Positions 42,668-52,118 of a stretch of 64,000 nucleotides of DNA are shown here, in pieces. The position numbers and the translations under genes were made by a program. Each line of letters opens with the position of its first letter. The first letter of the stretch is position 1. The notes below the pieces were generated by a model. It saw nothing but the letters and a program-made list of their open reading frames with translations. It was not told the origin of the DNA and did no database searches. The stretch is from AR12 sp036265915 (GTDB lineage Bacteria; Methylomirabilota; Methylomirabilia; Rokubacteriales; CSP1-6): NCBI GenBank assembly GCA_036265915.1, contig DATAOC010000013.1, positions 41,153-105,152 on the forward strand, written 5' to 3'.

Positions 42668-43501
42668 CTACACGGGGTCGATGGGCGGCACGGCGGGGAC
42701 GAGCCCCTTGTCGTGCGCCAGGGTGAACAGCCGCGCGATGGCCGCACGGCCGTCGGGGCCGAGCGCCAGCGTGAAGTCGTTGACGTACATGAGCACGAAC
42801 CGCCGGCACGTCTCCTTGTCGATGCCCCGGCCGTAGCGCATCGCGTACTCCAGCGCCTCGTCGACGTGGGCGTGCGCCCACGCGATCGACTCGCGCAGCG
42901 CCTGCGACAGCGCCCGGTGGAGATCGTCGCCCAGATCGCGCCGCATCACGTTGCAGCCGAGCGGCAGCGGCAGCCCGGTGTCGCGCTGCCAGGCCTCGCC
43001 GAGATCCAGCACCTTGGTCAGTCCCAGCCGCTGGTACGTGATCTGTCCCTCGTGAATGAGCAACCCGAGATCGGCCTGGCCCTCGAGGACCGCGTGCGGG
43101 ATCTTGTCGAAGGCCACCTCGATGAGCGGCGGGTCACCGACGTAGAGGCGTAGCAGCAGCGCCGAGGTCGTGTGCTTGCCGGCGATGGCGGTGACGCGGT
43201 GCTCGAGCTCGGCGCGCGCGATCGGCTCGCGCGCGACGAGGATGGGTCCGTAGCCCTTCCCCATGGAGGCGCCGGGATCCATCATGCGGTACCGATCGGC
43301 GATGAGCAGATAGGTCGCGAACGACACCGCGGTGACGTCGAGCTCCGCGGTCCGCGCCCGGCGGTTCAGCGTCTCGATGTCTTCCAGCACGTGCTCGATC
43401 CGCACCCCCGGCACCCGGACCTTTCCCGCCGTCAGCGCGTAGAACATGAACGCGTCGTCGGGATCGGGGCTGTGGCCGATGCGTACGAGCCGGTCCGCCA
43501 T
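42668..43501 (-). CDS. mqnD: 1,4-dihydroxy-6-naphthoate synthase MqnD
   Basis: A 277-residue periplasmic-binding-protein-fold lyase that converts cyclic futalosine to 1,4-dihydroxy-6-naphthoate. GHSPDPDDAFMFYAL corresponds to the SPCPND motif, and LLIHEGQITY carries the catalytic histidine of MqnD. AGGAG lies upstream of ATG 43501. With mqnE and mqnC this gives three of the futalosine enzymes; mqnA and mqnB are not in the window. Confidence 0.85.
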   Translation of the reverse strand: MADRLVRIGHSPDPDDAFMFYALTAGKVRVPGVRIEHVLEDIETLNRRARTAELDVTAVSFATYLLIADRYRMMDPGASMGKGYGPILVAREPIARAELEHRVTAIAGKHTTSALLLRLYVGDPPLIEVAFDKIPHAVLEGQADLGLLIHEGQITYQRLGLTKVLDLGEAWQRDTGLPLPLGCNVMRRDLGDDLHRALSQALRESIAWAHAHVDEALEYAMRYGRGIDKETCRRFVLMYVNDFTLALGPDGRAAIARLFTLAHDKGLVPAVPPIDPV

Positions 43502-43613
43502 CGCAGCTCCTGTCAGATTCGAATGGCCACGCGCGCGAAGGCGACGGCGCCGCTCGGCGTGTCAGCCCGCAAAGGCTACCACACGGAACGCGCGCGTGGT
43601 GGGCGGCGCCGGA

Positions 43614-44183
43614 TCAGTCGCGCGCGGACACGACGGCGCGGAAGTCGCCGGCGCGGATCGCGCGGATGATCGCGTCACGATCGCGCGCGGCCTCCACCTC
43701 GATCCACGCGCGGCCGAAGTGCGGCGGACGATGCGCGTCGTCGGTGGCGATCTTCACGAGCGGGATCTCGTCCGTGTCGTACAGCGGCCGGTAGAGTCCG
43801 GTGTCCGTGATCTCCACCGCGTCGAGCGCCCAGCCGAAGCGCCGGATCTCGTGCACGCGGTCCACCGTCTCCGCCACCGTGAGCTTGTAGCGCGCGGGAT
43901 GGTTCAGCACGTACAGCGTTTCGTGCTCACCGACGATCTTGCCGACGTGCTGACCGAGCCGGTCGTAGTCGAGCTCGACGCCGCTGAAGAGCAGCAGTGA
44001 GGGCTGAAGCCTGGCGAGCTCCCGGGTATAGCCCGGCTCGATGAGGTTCTCGTGCCCGAAGTGATCCGTGATGGCGAGGAAGTCGTAGCCGCGGCGCTCG
44101 TACTCCTCGACCAGCCCGGCCGGAGTGCGAACGCCGTCCGAGAACGTCGTGTGCGCGTGCAGGTTTCCGCGCAGCAGCGCCAT
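43614..44183 (-). CDS. PHP-domain phosphoesterase-like protein
   Basis: A 189-residue PHP-fold protein. The metal-binding motifs are NLHAHTTFSDG, AITDHFG, GVELDY, LNHPARY and ATDDAH, in the usual order. Family members hydrolyse phosphoesters such as nucleotides or histidinol phosphate; the substrate here is not evident. It lies alone, between mqnD and a small secreted protein. Confidence 0.8.
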   Translation of the reverse strand: MALLRGNLHAHTTFSDGVRTPAGLVEEYERRGYDFLAITDHFGHENLIEPGYTRELARLQPSLLLFSGVELDYDRLGQHVGKIVGEHETLYVLNHPARYKLTVAETVDRVHEIRRFGWALDAVEITDTGLYRPLYDTDEIPLVKIATDDAHRPPHFGRAWIEVEAARDRDAIIRAIRAGDFRAVVSARD

Positions 44184-44208
44184 CAGCGAGATGCGACGAC
44201 CACGCCGC

Positions 44209-44625
44209 TCAGCGCGGCGGACGCTGCGCCGGGGCCGACCGCGCGGGCGGACCGTCCCAGGTCACCGAGAAGCCGAGCGCGAACCAGCCGTTGGTCTGCC
44301 GCCACAGCGTCGCCTCGGAGCCGATCGGTGGATTCGGCGCGGTCCAGCCCGAGAGGCCGTAGCGCCCGCTGCCACTGGCGGTCTCGTAGGAGCCGGCGAA
44401 CGGCTCGATGAAGGCCGGATCGTGCTCCACGCGCGTGCCGTAGGGATAGAAGTCCGCGTCACGCGGGCGTGTCTGCTCGTAATGCAGCGGCGGCGGAATG
44501 ATGCGCGCCTCGGGGGGCTTCTGCTCGGTCGACGGCCGCGTGGTCTCGAGCTTGACCTGGGCGCCGGCCGACGACGCCGCGAGCGTCACCAGGGCCGCGG
44601 CCGCGAGGGCGAGAAGCGATCTCAT
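44209..44625 (-). CDS. Secreted protein of unknown function
   Basis: A 138-residue protein. A clean signal peptide (MRSLLALAAAALVTLAASSAGAQ) precedes a Pro-rich mature part with aromatic clusters (DADFYPYGTRVEHDPAFIEPFAGSYE, GWFALGFSVTW). No family is recognised. The ATG overlaps the MmgE/PrpD stop (ATGA), but TAGAAT also lies six bases before it, so it could have its own leaderless transcript. Confidence 0.65.
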   Translation of the reverse strand: MRSLLALAAAALVTLAASSAGAQVKLETTRPSTEQKPPEARIIPPPLHYEQTRPRDADFYPYGTRVEHDPAFIEPFAGSYETASGSGRYGLSGWTAPNPPIGSEATLWRQTNGWFALGFSVTWDGPPARSAPAQRPPR

Positions 44626-46001
44626 GCATCCATTCTACCGCACGCCCGGCACGCGTCCCCGATCGCCGCCACCGACGGCAGCCGGTCCAGCGCCAGCACG
44701 GCGTGCTCGAGGTCGCGCACACGGGCCTCGGGCAGTGCCCGCGTCGCATTGTCGCGGAATTTCGCGACGATGGCCGCCGCCGGGAGCGGCCGCTCCGGGC
44801 CCCCGCGGCCGTCCGGCGCACGGGCCTGCAGCATCCGCCCGTCTCGCAGTCGCACGCATACCCAGCCCGGGAAGGTCGCGGGAAACGGCGCGTCGTCGTC
44901 CACGGCGTAGCGCACGCGGGCGGACAGGTTCAGGACGCGGGGGTCGGCCAGCCGTGCCGGCGCATACGTGTCGAGGCCGACCGTGCCGTCGACGAGCGCC
45001 GCCGCGACGGAGAACGGCAGGCTGAACTTCGCGTCGTACGGCGTACGCGGTCGAGCCTTGGCGTCCGTCGGCTCGCAGATGATGGGCACCTCGCCGGCCG
45101 GGACGCGACACTCGACGGACTCGATCGCGTCAGGATCGTGCGCACCTGCCGCTCGTATCTCGAGCGCGCAGTCGAGGTACGCGTGGTTATAGTGGCAGCA
45201 GGGATACGGTTTGAACGCGACGCGCAGGGTCTCCCACACCCGGCCCAGCGTCTCGAACGGTGCCGGGTCCGCCGCCTTGCCGACGAACGCGGCGTACAAC
45301 CCGAAGCGTCCCTCGAGCACCGTGGCCGGACCGGTGAAGCCGCCGGCGGCCAGAGTCGCCGCGACGATGCCTGCGTGGGACGCCCACCCGGGATGGAGCC
45401 GCTTCACACCGGACCCATCCTCGAGAAATTCCATAAGCCCGGACGCGCAACTGCCTGCAATCCCAAGGGCTGCAGTGAGTCGCTCGGGCTCGAGCAGAAG
45501 GCCGCGTCCCGCCACCAGGGCGGCGGCGAAGGGACCGCACACGGCGGTCGCGTGGAAACCTCGATCGTGAAAAGCACCGGGAGCGGCCATGCCGAGGCGC
45601 GTGATGGCCTCGTAGCCGGCGACGGCCGCAGTGATGGCCGTCTGCCCGTCGAGTCCGCGCGCCTGGGCCGTTGCGAGCGCGGCCGGCAACACGACCGCGG
45701 AGGCGTGCGTGATCGACGCGGCGTGCGTGTCGTCGTAGTCGAGGCCATGCGCGAGCGCCCCGTTGACGAGGCTCGCCAGCGCGGCCGACGACGCGCGCGA
45801 GGCGCCGACGACCGTGCACGGCCCGCTGTCGCCATCGAGGACGCCGAAGAGCGCTCGCGCGAAGTCTTCACGCGAGCCCGCAAGCGCCAGGCCGAGCGTG
45901 TCGAGCAGGCGCAGCTTGACGTTGTCGACGACGGCGGCGGGCAGCGCCTCGAAGCGCAGCCCGGCGGTGAACGCCGCGAGTCGCTCGGCGAGCGTCGTCA
46001 C
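44622..46001 (-). CDS. MmgE/PrpD family protein
   Basis: A 459-residue protein of the 2-methylcitrate dehydratase (MmgE/PrpD) superfamily. Typical are the N-terminal all-helical domain (RLLDTLGLALAGSRE, NGALAHGLDYDDTHAASITHASAVVLPAALA) and the lid-domain FKPYPCCHYNHAYLDCALEIR. In soil bacteria many members act outside the methylcitrate cycle. No prpC or prpB is nearby, so the substrate is open. Confidence 0.85.
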   Translation of the reverse strand: MTTLAERLAAFTAGLRFEALPAAVVDNVKLRLLDTLGLALAGSREDFARALFGVLDGDSGPCTVVGASRASSAALASLVNGALAHGLDYDDTHAASITHASAVVLPAALATAQARGLDGQTAITAAVAGYEAITRLGMAAPGAFHDRGFHATAVCGPFAAALVAGRGLLLEPERLTAALGIAGSCASGLMEFLEDGSGVKRLHPGWASHAGIVAATLAAGGFTGPATVLEGRFGLYAAFVGKAADPAPFETLGRVWETLRVAFKPYPCCHYNHAYLDCALEIRAAGAHDPDAIESVECRVPAGEVPIICEPTDAKARPRTPYDAKFSLPFSVAAALVDGTVGLDTYAPARLADPRVLNLSARVRYAVDDDAPFPATFPGWVCVRLRDGRMLQARAPDGRGGPERPLPAAAIVAKFRDNATRALPEARVRDLEHAVLALDRLPSVAAIGDACRACGRMDA

Positions 46002-46040
46002 CTGGCGGTCGCTTCCGCGCGCTCGCTGCCGAGCGAGACG

Positions 46041-46931
46041 CTAGCCCGGGAGGGCGATGTTGCCGTTTCGCTCGCGGCTGCGGAGCGCCACGACCTGGCG
46101 CCCTTCGAGGTCGGTCACCTCCACTTCCTCGATCAGCCCGGCCTCGAGCATCTGCTGCACGAGCGCCTCGCGTTCGTGTCCAGCCGGCGGCAGCTGGTGC
46201 GACTTCCAGCGCATCACGAAGTAGCCCCGGCTCACGTGCGGCAGACGCGCCTCGGCCCGTTGCAGCTCGGTGACGCCGCGCTCGAGTATGTCCTCCGCCG
46301 GCACGCGCGCGGGCACGCGCGTCAGCGGCGGGCGCGGGACGCCGCGCAATGGGACCGGTGCGCGGTCTCGCTCCGCCGGGCGCGGCCGGTCGACCTTGAA
46401 CGCCGGGATCCCGTCGCTCAGATGGATGTGACCGAAGCAGCGCACACGCAGATCGGTCGAGAGCTCGTCCGCCGACCAGGTGGCCACCCACACCTGCTTG
46501 CCGAGCGCATTGACCGCCTCGACGGCCGGCACGAAATCGTCGTCGCCGGACACGAGCACGGCGGCGTCGTAGGCGCCATTCGCCGCGTAGTGGATGAGGT
46601 CGGCCACGAGCCGCGTGTCGACGCGCTTCTCCGTCGTGTACTCGTACTCGCCCGCGCAGACGTTGCAGCGGCCCGTCCGGCGCACGCGCGGCTCCCGCTT
46701 GACGAAGTATCCGGGTCGCAGCTCCAGGCCCTTGAGGAAACCCTCCACCAGCGGCGGGGCGCCGGCCGACACGCCGACGTAGTAGTACGCGCCGCCGAAC
46801 ATCGCGCCGGCCCCGCCTACCTGCTGCGTGATCCACGACGCGAGCTTGTCGTAGTCGACGCGCAGCGTCTCGTCGTAGCGGAGGAGGGAGCGGTAGAAGT
46901 TCTGGCCGTCAAAGAAAATGCAGATCTTCAT
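46041..46931 (-). CDS. NYN-domain (LabA-like PIN) nuclease-like protein
   Basis: A 296-residue protein. An N-terminal NYN/PIN-like domain with the acidic residues in FFDGQNFY, EKRVDTRLVADLI and LVSGDDDFVPAV is followed by a Pro/Arg-rich linker and a C-terminal winged-helix-like segment (YFVMRWKSHQLPPAGHEREALVQQMLEAGLIEE). A C-x2-C (CNVCAG) may bind zinc. The family is predicted to cut RNA. A GGAG-type site precedes ATG 46931. Confidence 0.8.
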   Translation of the reverse strand: MKICIFFDGQNFYRSLLRYDETLRVDYDKLASWITQQVGGAGAMFGGAYYYVGVSAGAPPLVEGFLKGLELRPGYFVKREPRVRRTGRCNVCAGEYEYTTEKRVDTRLVADLIHYAANGAYDAAVLVSGDDDFVPAVEAVNALGKQVWVATWSADELSTDLRVRCFGHIHLSDGIPAFKVDRPRPAERDRAPVPLRGVPRPPLTRVPARVPAEDILERGVTELQRAEARLPHVSRGYFVMRWKSHQLPPAGHEREALVQQMLEAGLIEEVEVTDLEGRQVVALRSRERNGNIALPG

Positions 46932-47014
46932 GCGCGGCTCCCTGGCGGAATCGGTTCAGAGCAAACGGCCCGTCGTCGGCGAGATCGTACCACGCCGTAC
47001 CACACCGGCAAGCA

Positions 47015-48196
47015 TCATGAGGGAGCGGAGTCGGCGCCCGAGCGCCGGATGTCGAGCATGGGGGCGCTGTCCGGCCGCTCCTCCAGCCGCGCGATCCGTC
47101 CCATGTACGAGACGATCTCGGCAATTCGACGCGCTGCGTCCAGCGCCGGCTCGATCTTCTGGGCAGTACCCCGATCGGTGATGAGCCGCTGGAGGAGCTG
47201 CAGCCGTCCGGTGATGATGGCCAGCGGGTTGTTGATCTCGTGGGCGGCCCCGTTCGCGAGCTTGGCCACGTACGACAGCGCCTCCGCCTGCCGGACCGCG
47301 TCCTCGCCGCGGCGCAGCTCGGTGACGTCCTGCAGCACCCCCTCGTACAGCGTCTGCCCCTCCTGCTCGACCACCCGCGTGTTGATCCGCGCCCATACCG
47401 GCACGCCGTCCCGGCGGCGAAACTCGACGTCGAGGTTGCTGACCACCCCGTCCCGGCGGATGGTCTCCTGGAAGCGGCGTCGATCGGCCTGGTCGGCATA
47501 GAGCGAGGCCATGCCGGCGGCCTTCAGCGCCTCGACGTCGTCGAAGCCGAACATCGCGATGAACGCGCGGTTGGCCTCGAGCACGGTCCCGTCGGGCAGC
47601 GTCCGGAGCACGCCGACCGGCACGTTGTCGAACAGCCGCCGATAGAGGACTTCCGCGGCTTCCGCGTGCGCGCGCCGGTGCTCCGCCTCGCGCAGGAGAC
47701 GGGCATTGCGCAGCAGGAGCGCCACCTGTCGGCCGACGGCACCCAGCATCGCAGCGTCGTGATCGTCGAGCCGGCGCCGCTCGGTCCACCAGGTGAGGTA
47801 GAAGGCACCCTCGACGCGCGCGTCGAGCAGCAGCGGGATCACGACCCCCGACTGGTGCGGGATCCGCCGGAACAGGTGGAACTCGAACCGCGGATCGCCC
47901 GGCACGTCGTCCGTCCACACCACGGCGTCGGTGTTGAAGACGCCCGGCGCGAAGCCCTGCTGGGCCAGCGGCAGCGCGGCGCCGCCGAGGATCTGCAGCG
48001 CGTCCTTCGGTACGCGGTAGGCGGCGGCGGGATGCAGCACCCGGTGCGCATCGTCGACGAGGTACACGGACACGGTCGGCGCGCCCGTCGCGTGCGCGAG
48101 CGCCCGGCACACCCGACGCAGCGACTCGGTGAGCTCGTGATCGCCCGCGAGGATGTCGACGATGTTGACGAGGACGTCGGCCGGTACCGCCGGCAT
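47015..48196 (-). CDS. GAF-PAS sensor with histidine phospho-acceptor domain but no ATPase domain
   Basis: A 393-residue protein. A GAF domain (about 20-165), a PAS domain (about 185-295) and a dimerisation/phospho-acceptor helix with H319 in GAAHEINNPLAI. The chain ends 75 residues after that histidine, with no N, G1 or G2 boxes. No ATPase-like coding sequence follows in the 83 bp to the NYN gene. It cannot autophosphorylate alone. ATG 48196 is favoured because TATGGT lies exactly seven bases upstream; an ATG at 48208 is in the -10 box. Confidence 0.8.
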   Translation of the reverse strand: MPAVPADVLVNIVDILAGDHELTESLRRVCRALAHATGAPTVSVYLVDDAHRVLHPAAAYRVPKDALQILGGAALPLAQQGFAPGVFNTDAVVWTDDVPGDPRFEFHLFRRIPHQSGVVIPLLLDARVEGAFYLTWWTERRRLDDHDAAMLGAVGRQVALLLRNARLLREAEHRRAHAEAAEVLYRRLFDNVPVGVLRTLPDGTVLEANRAFIAMFGFDDVEALKAAGMASLYADQADRRRFQETIRRDGVVSNLDVEFRRRDGVPVWARINTRVVEQEGQTLYEGVLQDVTELRRGEDAVRQAEALSYVAKLANGAAHEINNPLAIITGRLQLLQRLITDRGTAQKIEPALDAARRIAEIVSYMGRIARLEERPDSAPMLDIRRSGADSAPS

Positions 48197-48313
48197 GCCG
48201 GGAACCATAGCACGCCCGCCGCACCGCGCCCGCAGTCCGTGCTCGGGCGACGGCTTTCTCGTACCGCCCTGGCTGCCGCCGAGCGCCCGCGCGGCCGTCC
48301 GATGTGATGGTGA

Positions 48314-48389
48314 TGGTGGACGATACTGGACTTGAACCAGTGACCCCCGGCATGTGAGGCCGGTGCTCTGCCAACTGAGCTAATCGTCC
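48314..48389 (-). tRNA. tRNA-Val (anticodon CAC)
   Basis: A 76-base cloverleaf with encoded CCA: acceptor GGACGAT paired with ATCGTCC, D-arm AGCTCAGTTGGCAGAGC, anticodon stem CCGGC/GCCGG with loop CTCACAT (anticodon CAC, reading GUG), and T-loop GGTTCAAGTCC. No repeat of its 3' end is obvious nearby. Confidence 0.97.
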
Positions 48390-48634
48390 GTGCGAGGAAA
48401 TCTACCGAGTTAGCGACCGCGCGTCAACCGCGTGCACGGGACGCTTCCACCTCGCCTGCTGTAGGACGACGTCGCTCGCGATCGGTACGTCGCCTAGCTG
48501 ATTTTATCTTTCAGCTGCAGCGCGCGATGGCGGTCACGCGGGCCCCGCGACGAACTCGACGTCCAGCGCGCCCATGGCTACGATATGCAGACGCGTCCTC
48601 AGGTCGACCTGAGGGCCGGCCGAAGGGGATGCGA

Positions 48635-49342
48635 ATGGTCGCATTGCTGAGAAGAGTTACGCGGTTGTTGAGATCGCTGCCCGCCGAGCCCGGCCCGACG
48701 ACATATGTCGCTCCAGCAATCGTCGAGGTTGACGTCAAGATCCCAACGAAAGGAAAGTACAAAACACCGGACAAGAAGGCCCGAGGCTGTGTGGTGCACT
48801 ACACGGCTCGGCCGTTCGATCGCGGCGCAACCGATGCGAAATCGACGCTCCAGTTCTTGGCGGCCCAGGGCCTTGGTTGTTTGGTGATGGACCGCGATGG
48901 AATCATCTACAAGGCACAGGGCTGGGATGAAGTCGCCTACCACGCGGGGCCATCGACTTGGAAAGATACATCCGGCGTGTCGCTTTACTGCATGGGCATG
49001 GAGATCATGAACGCCGGGATGCTGGAGAAGCACGGGGACACCTTCCATGCCTGCTTTGGCGGAGAGATCCCGCCGGGCGAGGTGCGAGAGGTTCAGGCCA
49101 AGGACAACATCAAGGCCGGCTTCTATCACCGCTACACGAAAGCTCAGGAAGACGCGCTCATCAACTTCCTTCTCTGGCAGATCGAGACACGAGGAATGGA
49201 CATCGACTGGATCGTCGGCCACGACGAAGTGGCGCCGGATAGAAAGCAGGACCCTGGCGGATCTTTGTCGCTGACGATGCCGGAGCTACGAGCATTGCTG
49301 AAGAGTCGGCGCGACGCCGCTCAGCACCGGAGCTCGCCATGA
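48635..49342 (+). CDS. N-acetylmuramoyl-L-alanine amidase (Amidase_2/PGRP type)
   Basis: A 235-residue zinc amidase that cuts the peptide from glycan in peptidoglycan. Zinc ligands are in VVHYTA and in VGHDEVAPDRKQDPGG; GMEIMNAG is also typical. No signal peptide is evident, so it could be cytoplasmic recycling (AmpD-like) or phage lysin-like. ATG 48635 has GAAGGGG six bases upstream. GC content looks lower than in the flanks, hinting at transfer. The 245 bp before it contain only a short inverted repeat (AGCTGA/TCAGCT at 48496-48516). Confidence 0.8.
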   Translation: MVALLRRVTRLLRSLPAEPGPTTYVAPAIVEVDVKIPTKGKYKTPDKKARGCVVHYTARPFDRGATDAKSTLQFLAAQGLGCLVMDRDGIIYKAQGWDEVAYHAGPSTWKDTSGVSLYCMGMEIMNAGMLEKHGDTFHACFGGEIPPGEVREVQAKDNIKAGFYHRYTKAQEDALINFLLWQIETRGMDIDWIVGHDEVAPDRKQDPGGSLSLTMPELRALLKSRRDAAQHRSSP

Positions 49343-49503
49343 CCAGGCACGGCGCTGTCCCACGCACGATGCCCGCCGATGGCGAGCGCACGTCGACCGC
49401 CATGCTGTAACAGTGCCCGGCCAGACGAAGAGCCTCGCCCGCTGCACGATGCTTCAAGGGCCGGCGAGGTTGCCGCTTCGATTCAGGGATGGCACTATGC
49501 CGC

Positions 49504-51069
49504 ATGCTGTTCAACTCGTTCCCGTTCATATTCTTCTTCTTGCCGGTGACGGTCGTGATCTTCTTTTGGACGGCGCGACGCAGCCATCTGCTCGCGGCCG
49601 CCTGGCTCACGCTTGCCTCTCTATGTTTTTACGCGTGGTGGAATTACGTCTTCCTCGCGCTCCTGGGCGCCTCCATCGCCTTCAACTTCATGCTCGGCGT
49701 CGGCATCGCGAGGGCGACGGCGGCCGGCACCGCGCGCCGCGCGCGCGGGCTCCTGGCGTTCGCGCTGTTCGTGAATCTCGCCGGGCTCGCCTACTTCAAG
49801 TACGCCAACTTCTTCCTCGACAACGTGTCGGCCGTGGTCGGCGTGCGGTGGAGCATCGACACCGTCGTCCTGCCGCTCGGGATCTCGTTCTTCACCTTCA
49901 CGCAGATCGCGTTTCTGGTCGACGCATATCGCGGGCGGGTCACGAGCTACCATCCGGTTCACTACGCGTTGTTCGTGACGTACTTTCCCCACCTCATCGC
50001 CGGGCCCATTCTTCATCATCGGGACATGATCGCGCAGTTCAATCGACGCGAGATATACCGGCTCGACCCCGAGAATGTCGCGGTCGGGGTGACGATCTTC
50101 TCCATCGGCCTTTTCAAGAAGGTCGCCATCGCGGACACGATGGCGTTGTTCAGCAGTCCCGTCTTCGGCGCGGCGGCCAGCGGGCATGCCGTCAGCTTCG
50201 TGGCCGCCTGGGGCGGTGTCCTCGCGTACACGTTCCAGCTCTACTTCGACTTCTCAGGCTACTGCGACATGGCCATCGGGATCTCACGGCTCTTCGGCAT
50301 CCAGCTGCCGCTGAACTTCAACTCTCCATACAAGGCGACGAGTGTCATTGACTTCTGGCGGCGCTGGCATATGACCCTCTCTCAATTCCTGCGCGACTAC
50401 CTGTATATCCCCCTCGGTGGCTCGCGCGGCCGTCCCGCACGCCACCATGTCAACCTGATGATCACCATGCTGCTCGGGGGGCTGTGGCACGGTGCGGGAT
50501 GGACGTTCGTCGTCTGGGGAGCGCTGCATGGTGTCTATCTGGTCGTCAACCATGCCTGGCGTATGCGACGTCCGAGGACGACGACACACGGTGCGGTCCG
50601 CTGTCACATCGGCCGCCATGCCTCGCGGGCGCTGACGTTCGTCACGGTGGTGATCGGTTGGGTGTTCTTCCGGGCGGAGAGCATTGCCGATGCCTCGAGA
50701 ATTCTCGCCGGCATGTCGGGCGCGACCGGGTTTCGCACGCCCGCGTACTTCGCCGATGCCGTTGACTCGATGCCCGTCATTCGCGTTCTTCGCGATCTGG
50801 GGCTACCGGCGCCGCCTGCCGGCGTTCTGCTGATCGTCCTGAGCGGCCTCCTCGCGCTGGTGTGGCTGGCGCCGAATACCCAGCAGATCATGGGGAGTTA
50901 CAGCCGTGCGCTCGATCCGTACCCGGACGCCGCCGGCGAGCCGCGGCGTGGCCGTCTCCGGTGGCGGCCGGTGCCCGCGGCGGCGATCGCGATCGGACTC
51001 ATGTTCTTCGCCTCGTTGCTCGGGTTGATCACCGACAGTCCTTCCGAATTCCTCTACTTTCAGTTCTGA
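49504..51069 (+). CDS. MBOAT family O-acyltransferase (AlgI/DltB-like)
   Basis: A 521-residue multi-span membrane acyltransferase. It starts MLFNSFPFIFFFLPVTVVIFF as AlgI homologues do. It contains FWRRWHMTLSQFLRDYLYIPLGG and the catalytic histidine in GGLWHGAGWTFVVWGALHG. It moves acyl groups across the membrane onto surface polysaccharide or another acceptor. The stop overlaps the ATG of its SGNH partner (TGATG). An ATG at 49489 would add five residues. No polysaccharide synthase is nearby. Confidence 0.9.
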   Translation: MLFNSFPFIFFFLPVTVVIFFWTARRSHLLAAAWLTLASLCFYAWWNYVFLALLGASIAFNFMLGVGIARATAAGTARRARGLLAFALFVNLAGLAYFKYANFFLDNVSAVVGVRWSIDTVVLPLGISFFTFTQIAFLVDAYRGRVTSYHPVHYALFVTYFPHLIAGPILHHRDMIAQFNRREIYRLDPENVAVGVTIFSIGLFKKVAIADTMALFSSPVFGAAASGHAVSFVAAWGGVLAYTFQLYFDFSGYCDMAIGISRLFGIQLPLNFNSPYKATSVIDFWRRWHMTLSQFLRDYLYIPLGGSRGRPARHHVNLMITMLLGGLWHGAGWTFVVWGALHGVYLVVNHAWRMRRPRTTTHGAVRCHIGRHASRALTFVTVVIGWVFFRAESIADASRILAGMSGATGFRTPAYFADAVDSMPVIRVLRDLGLPAPPAGVLLIVLSGLLALVWLAPNTQQIMGSYSRALDPYPDAAGEPRRGRLRWRPVPAAAIAIGLMFFASLLGLITDSPSEFLYFQF

Positions 51070-52118
51070 TGTCGATGCCGCGCCGCTATCTGCTGACGTT
51101 CGTGGCCACGGTGCTCGCGGCGAGCGCGCTCTCCGGTGTCGCGTTGCTTTTCCAGCTGGGAGCGCCGGTCGCGGCAGAGTACTGGCTTCACCCCACGAAG
51201 ATCGTGAAGCTTCACCTTGCCGAGCGCGTCGAAGGCCGCAAGATCCTCATCCTCGGCGGCTCGGGGGCGCTGTTCGGACTCGACAGCGAGCGCATCGAGC
51301 GCGCGACTCACACCGCCACCGTCAATATCGCGATGCACGGCGGTCTGTCGATCGACTACATGCTCGATTACGCGCGGCCCCTGCTTCGCTCCGGCGACAT
51401 GCTCCTGCTCAGCCTCGAGTACGAGGTCTATGCGCGCGACAACGTCAACACGTCCTGGTTCACGAACAACGTGATGGCATGGGACCCGGCCTACTTCCTG
51501 CGGCTGCCCTTCCTCGATCAAATCGACTTCGCCCGCGCCACCTCGGGCGGTCGCGTCGCCGCCGGGGTCCTGGCGCAGATGTTCGGCCAGCGGCTGCGAC
51601 AGGCGCATGGGCGGATGCTGCCGTCAGTCGATGCGATCCTCGCCGACATGCGCCACGTGTGGCGCGACGGCCGCCATCGCGCGGCAGTCCTGGGCCGCTA
51701 CTCGTTCCATCATCTCGACGAGCGAGGCGACATCCAGGGGCAACGCGGCACAAAAAACCTACGGAAGGGCGAGCATCAGGCTCCGACGGATGTGTCCGCG
51801 CGCGGCATCGCCGACAAGCCCGTGTGGGACAGGTTGCAACGACTCCACGACGATTGCCGCCGGCGGAACGTCCGCGTCGTCGTGGTGTGGCCCGCGATAC
51901 CGGCACGGGAAGCCGCGGCCATGGCCGAAGCCATCGACGCCATCGAGCGACACGTGAAGCAGATCGGACTGGAGACGCTTGGCCGTCCCCGCGATGCAGT
52001 GTTCGACGACCGCCTGTTCTTCGACACGACGTACCACCTGAACGAAGAAGGTCGCGCGGTGCGCACGGGGATGGTGCTGAACCGCTTCAAAGAATGGTTG
52101 ATCGCGCACGATGGCTAG
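51069..52118 (+). CDS. SGNH-like membrane-anchored acetyltransferase partner (AlgJ/AlgX-like)
   Basis: A 349-residue protein with one N-terminal membrane anchor (LLTFVATVLAASALSGVALLF) and an SGNH-hydrolase-like periplasmic domain. The nucleophile region is ILGGSGALFGLD and the catalytic Asp/His are in DTTYHLNEEGR. Paired with MBOAT, such proteins accept the acyl group and transfer it to glycan. Its end overlaps the convergent M48-like lipoprotein gene by 4 bp. Confidence 0.75.
   Translation: MSMPRRYLLTFVATVLAASALSGVALLFQLGAPVAAEYWLHPTKIVKLHLAERVEGRKILILGGSGALFGLDSERIERATHTATVNIAMHGGLSIDYMLDYARPLLRSGDMLLLSLEYEVYARDNVNTSWFTNNVMAWDPAYFLRLPFLDQIDFARATSGGRVAAGVLAQMFGQRLRQAHGRMLPSVDAILADMRHVWRDGRHRAAVLGRYSFHHLDERGDIQGQRGTKNLRKGEHQAPTDVSARGIADKPVWDRLQRLHDDCRRRNVRVVVVWPAIPAREAAAMAEAIDAIERHVKQIGLETLGRPRDAVFDDRLFFDTTYHLNEEGRAVRTGMVLNRFKEWLIAHDG

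Noticed and set aside
49339..49410. 23-residue reading frame overlapping the amidase stop (ATGA)
   Set aside because: No ribosome-binding site of its own, no hydrophobic or other recognisable pattern, and too short to support without conservation data.
48314..52118. Genomic island inserted at the tRNA-Val gene
   Set aside because: The unusual genes lie on the 5' side of the tRNA, no integrase is present, and I see no repeat of the tRNA 3' end.
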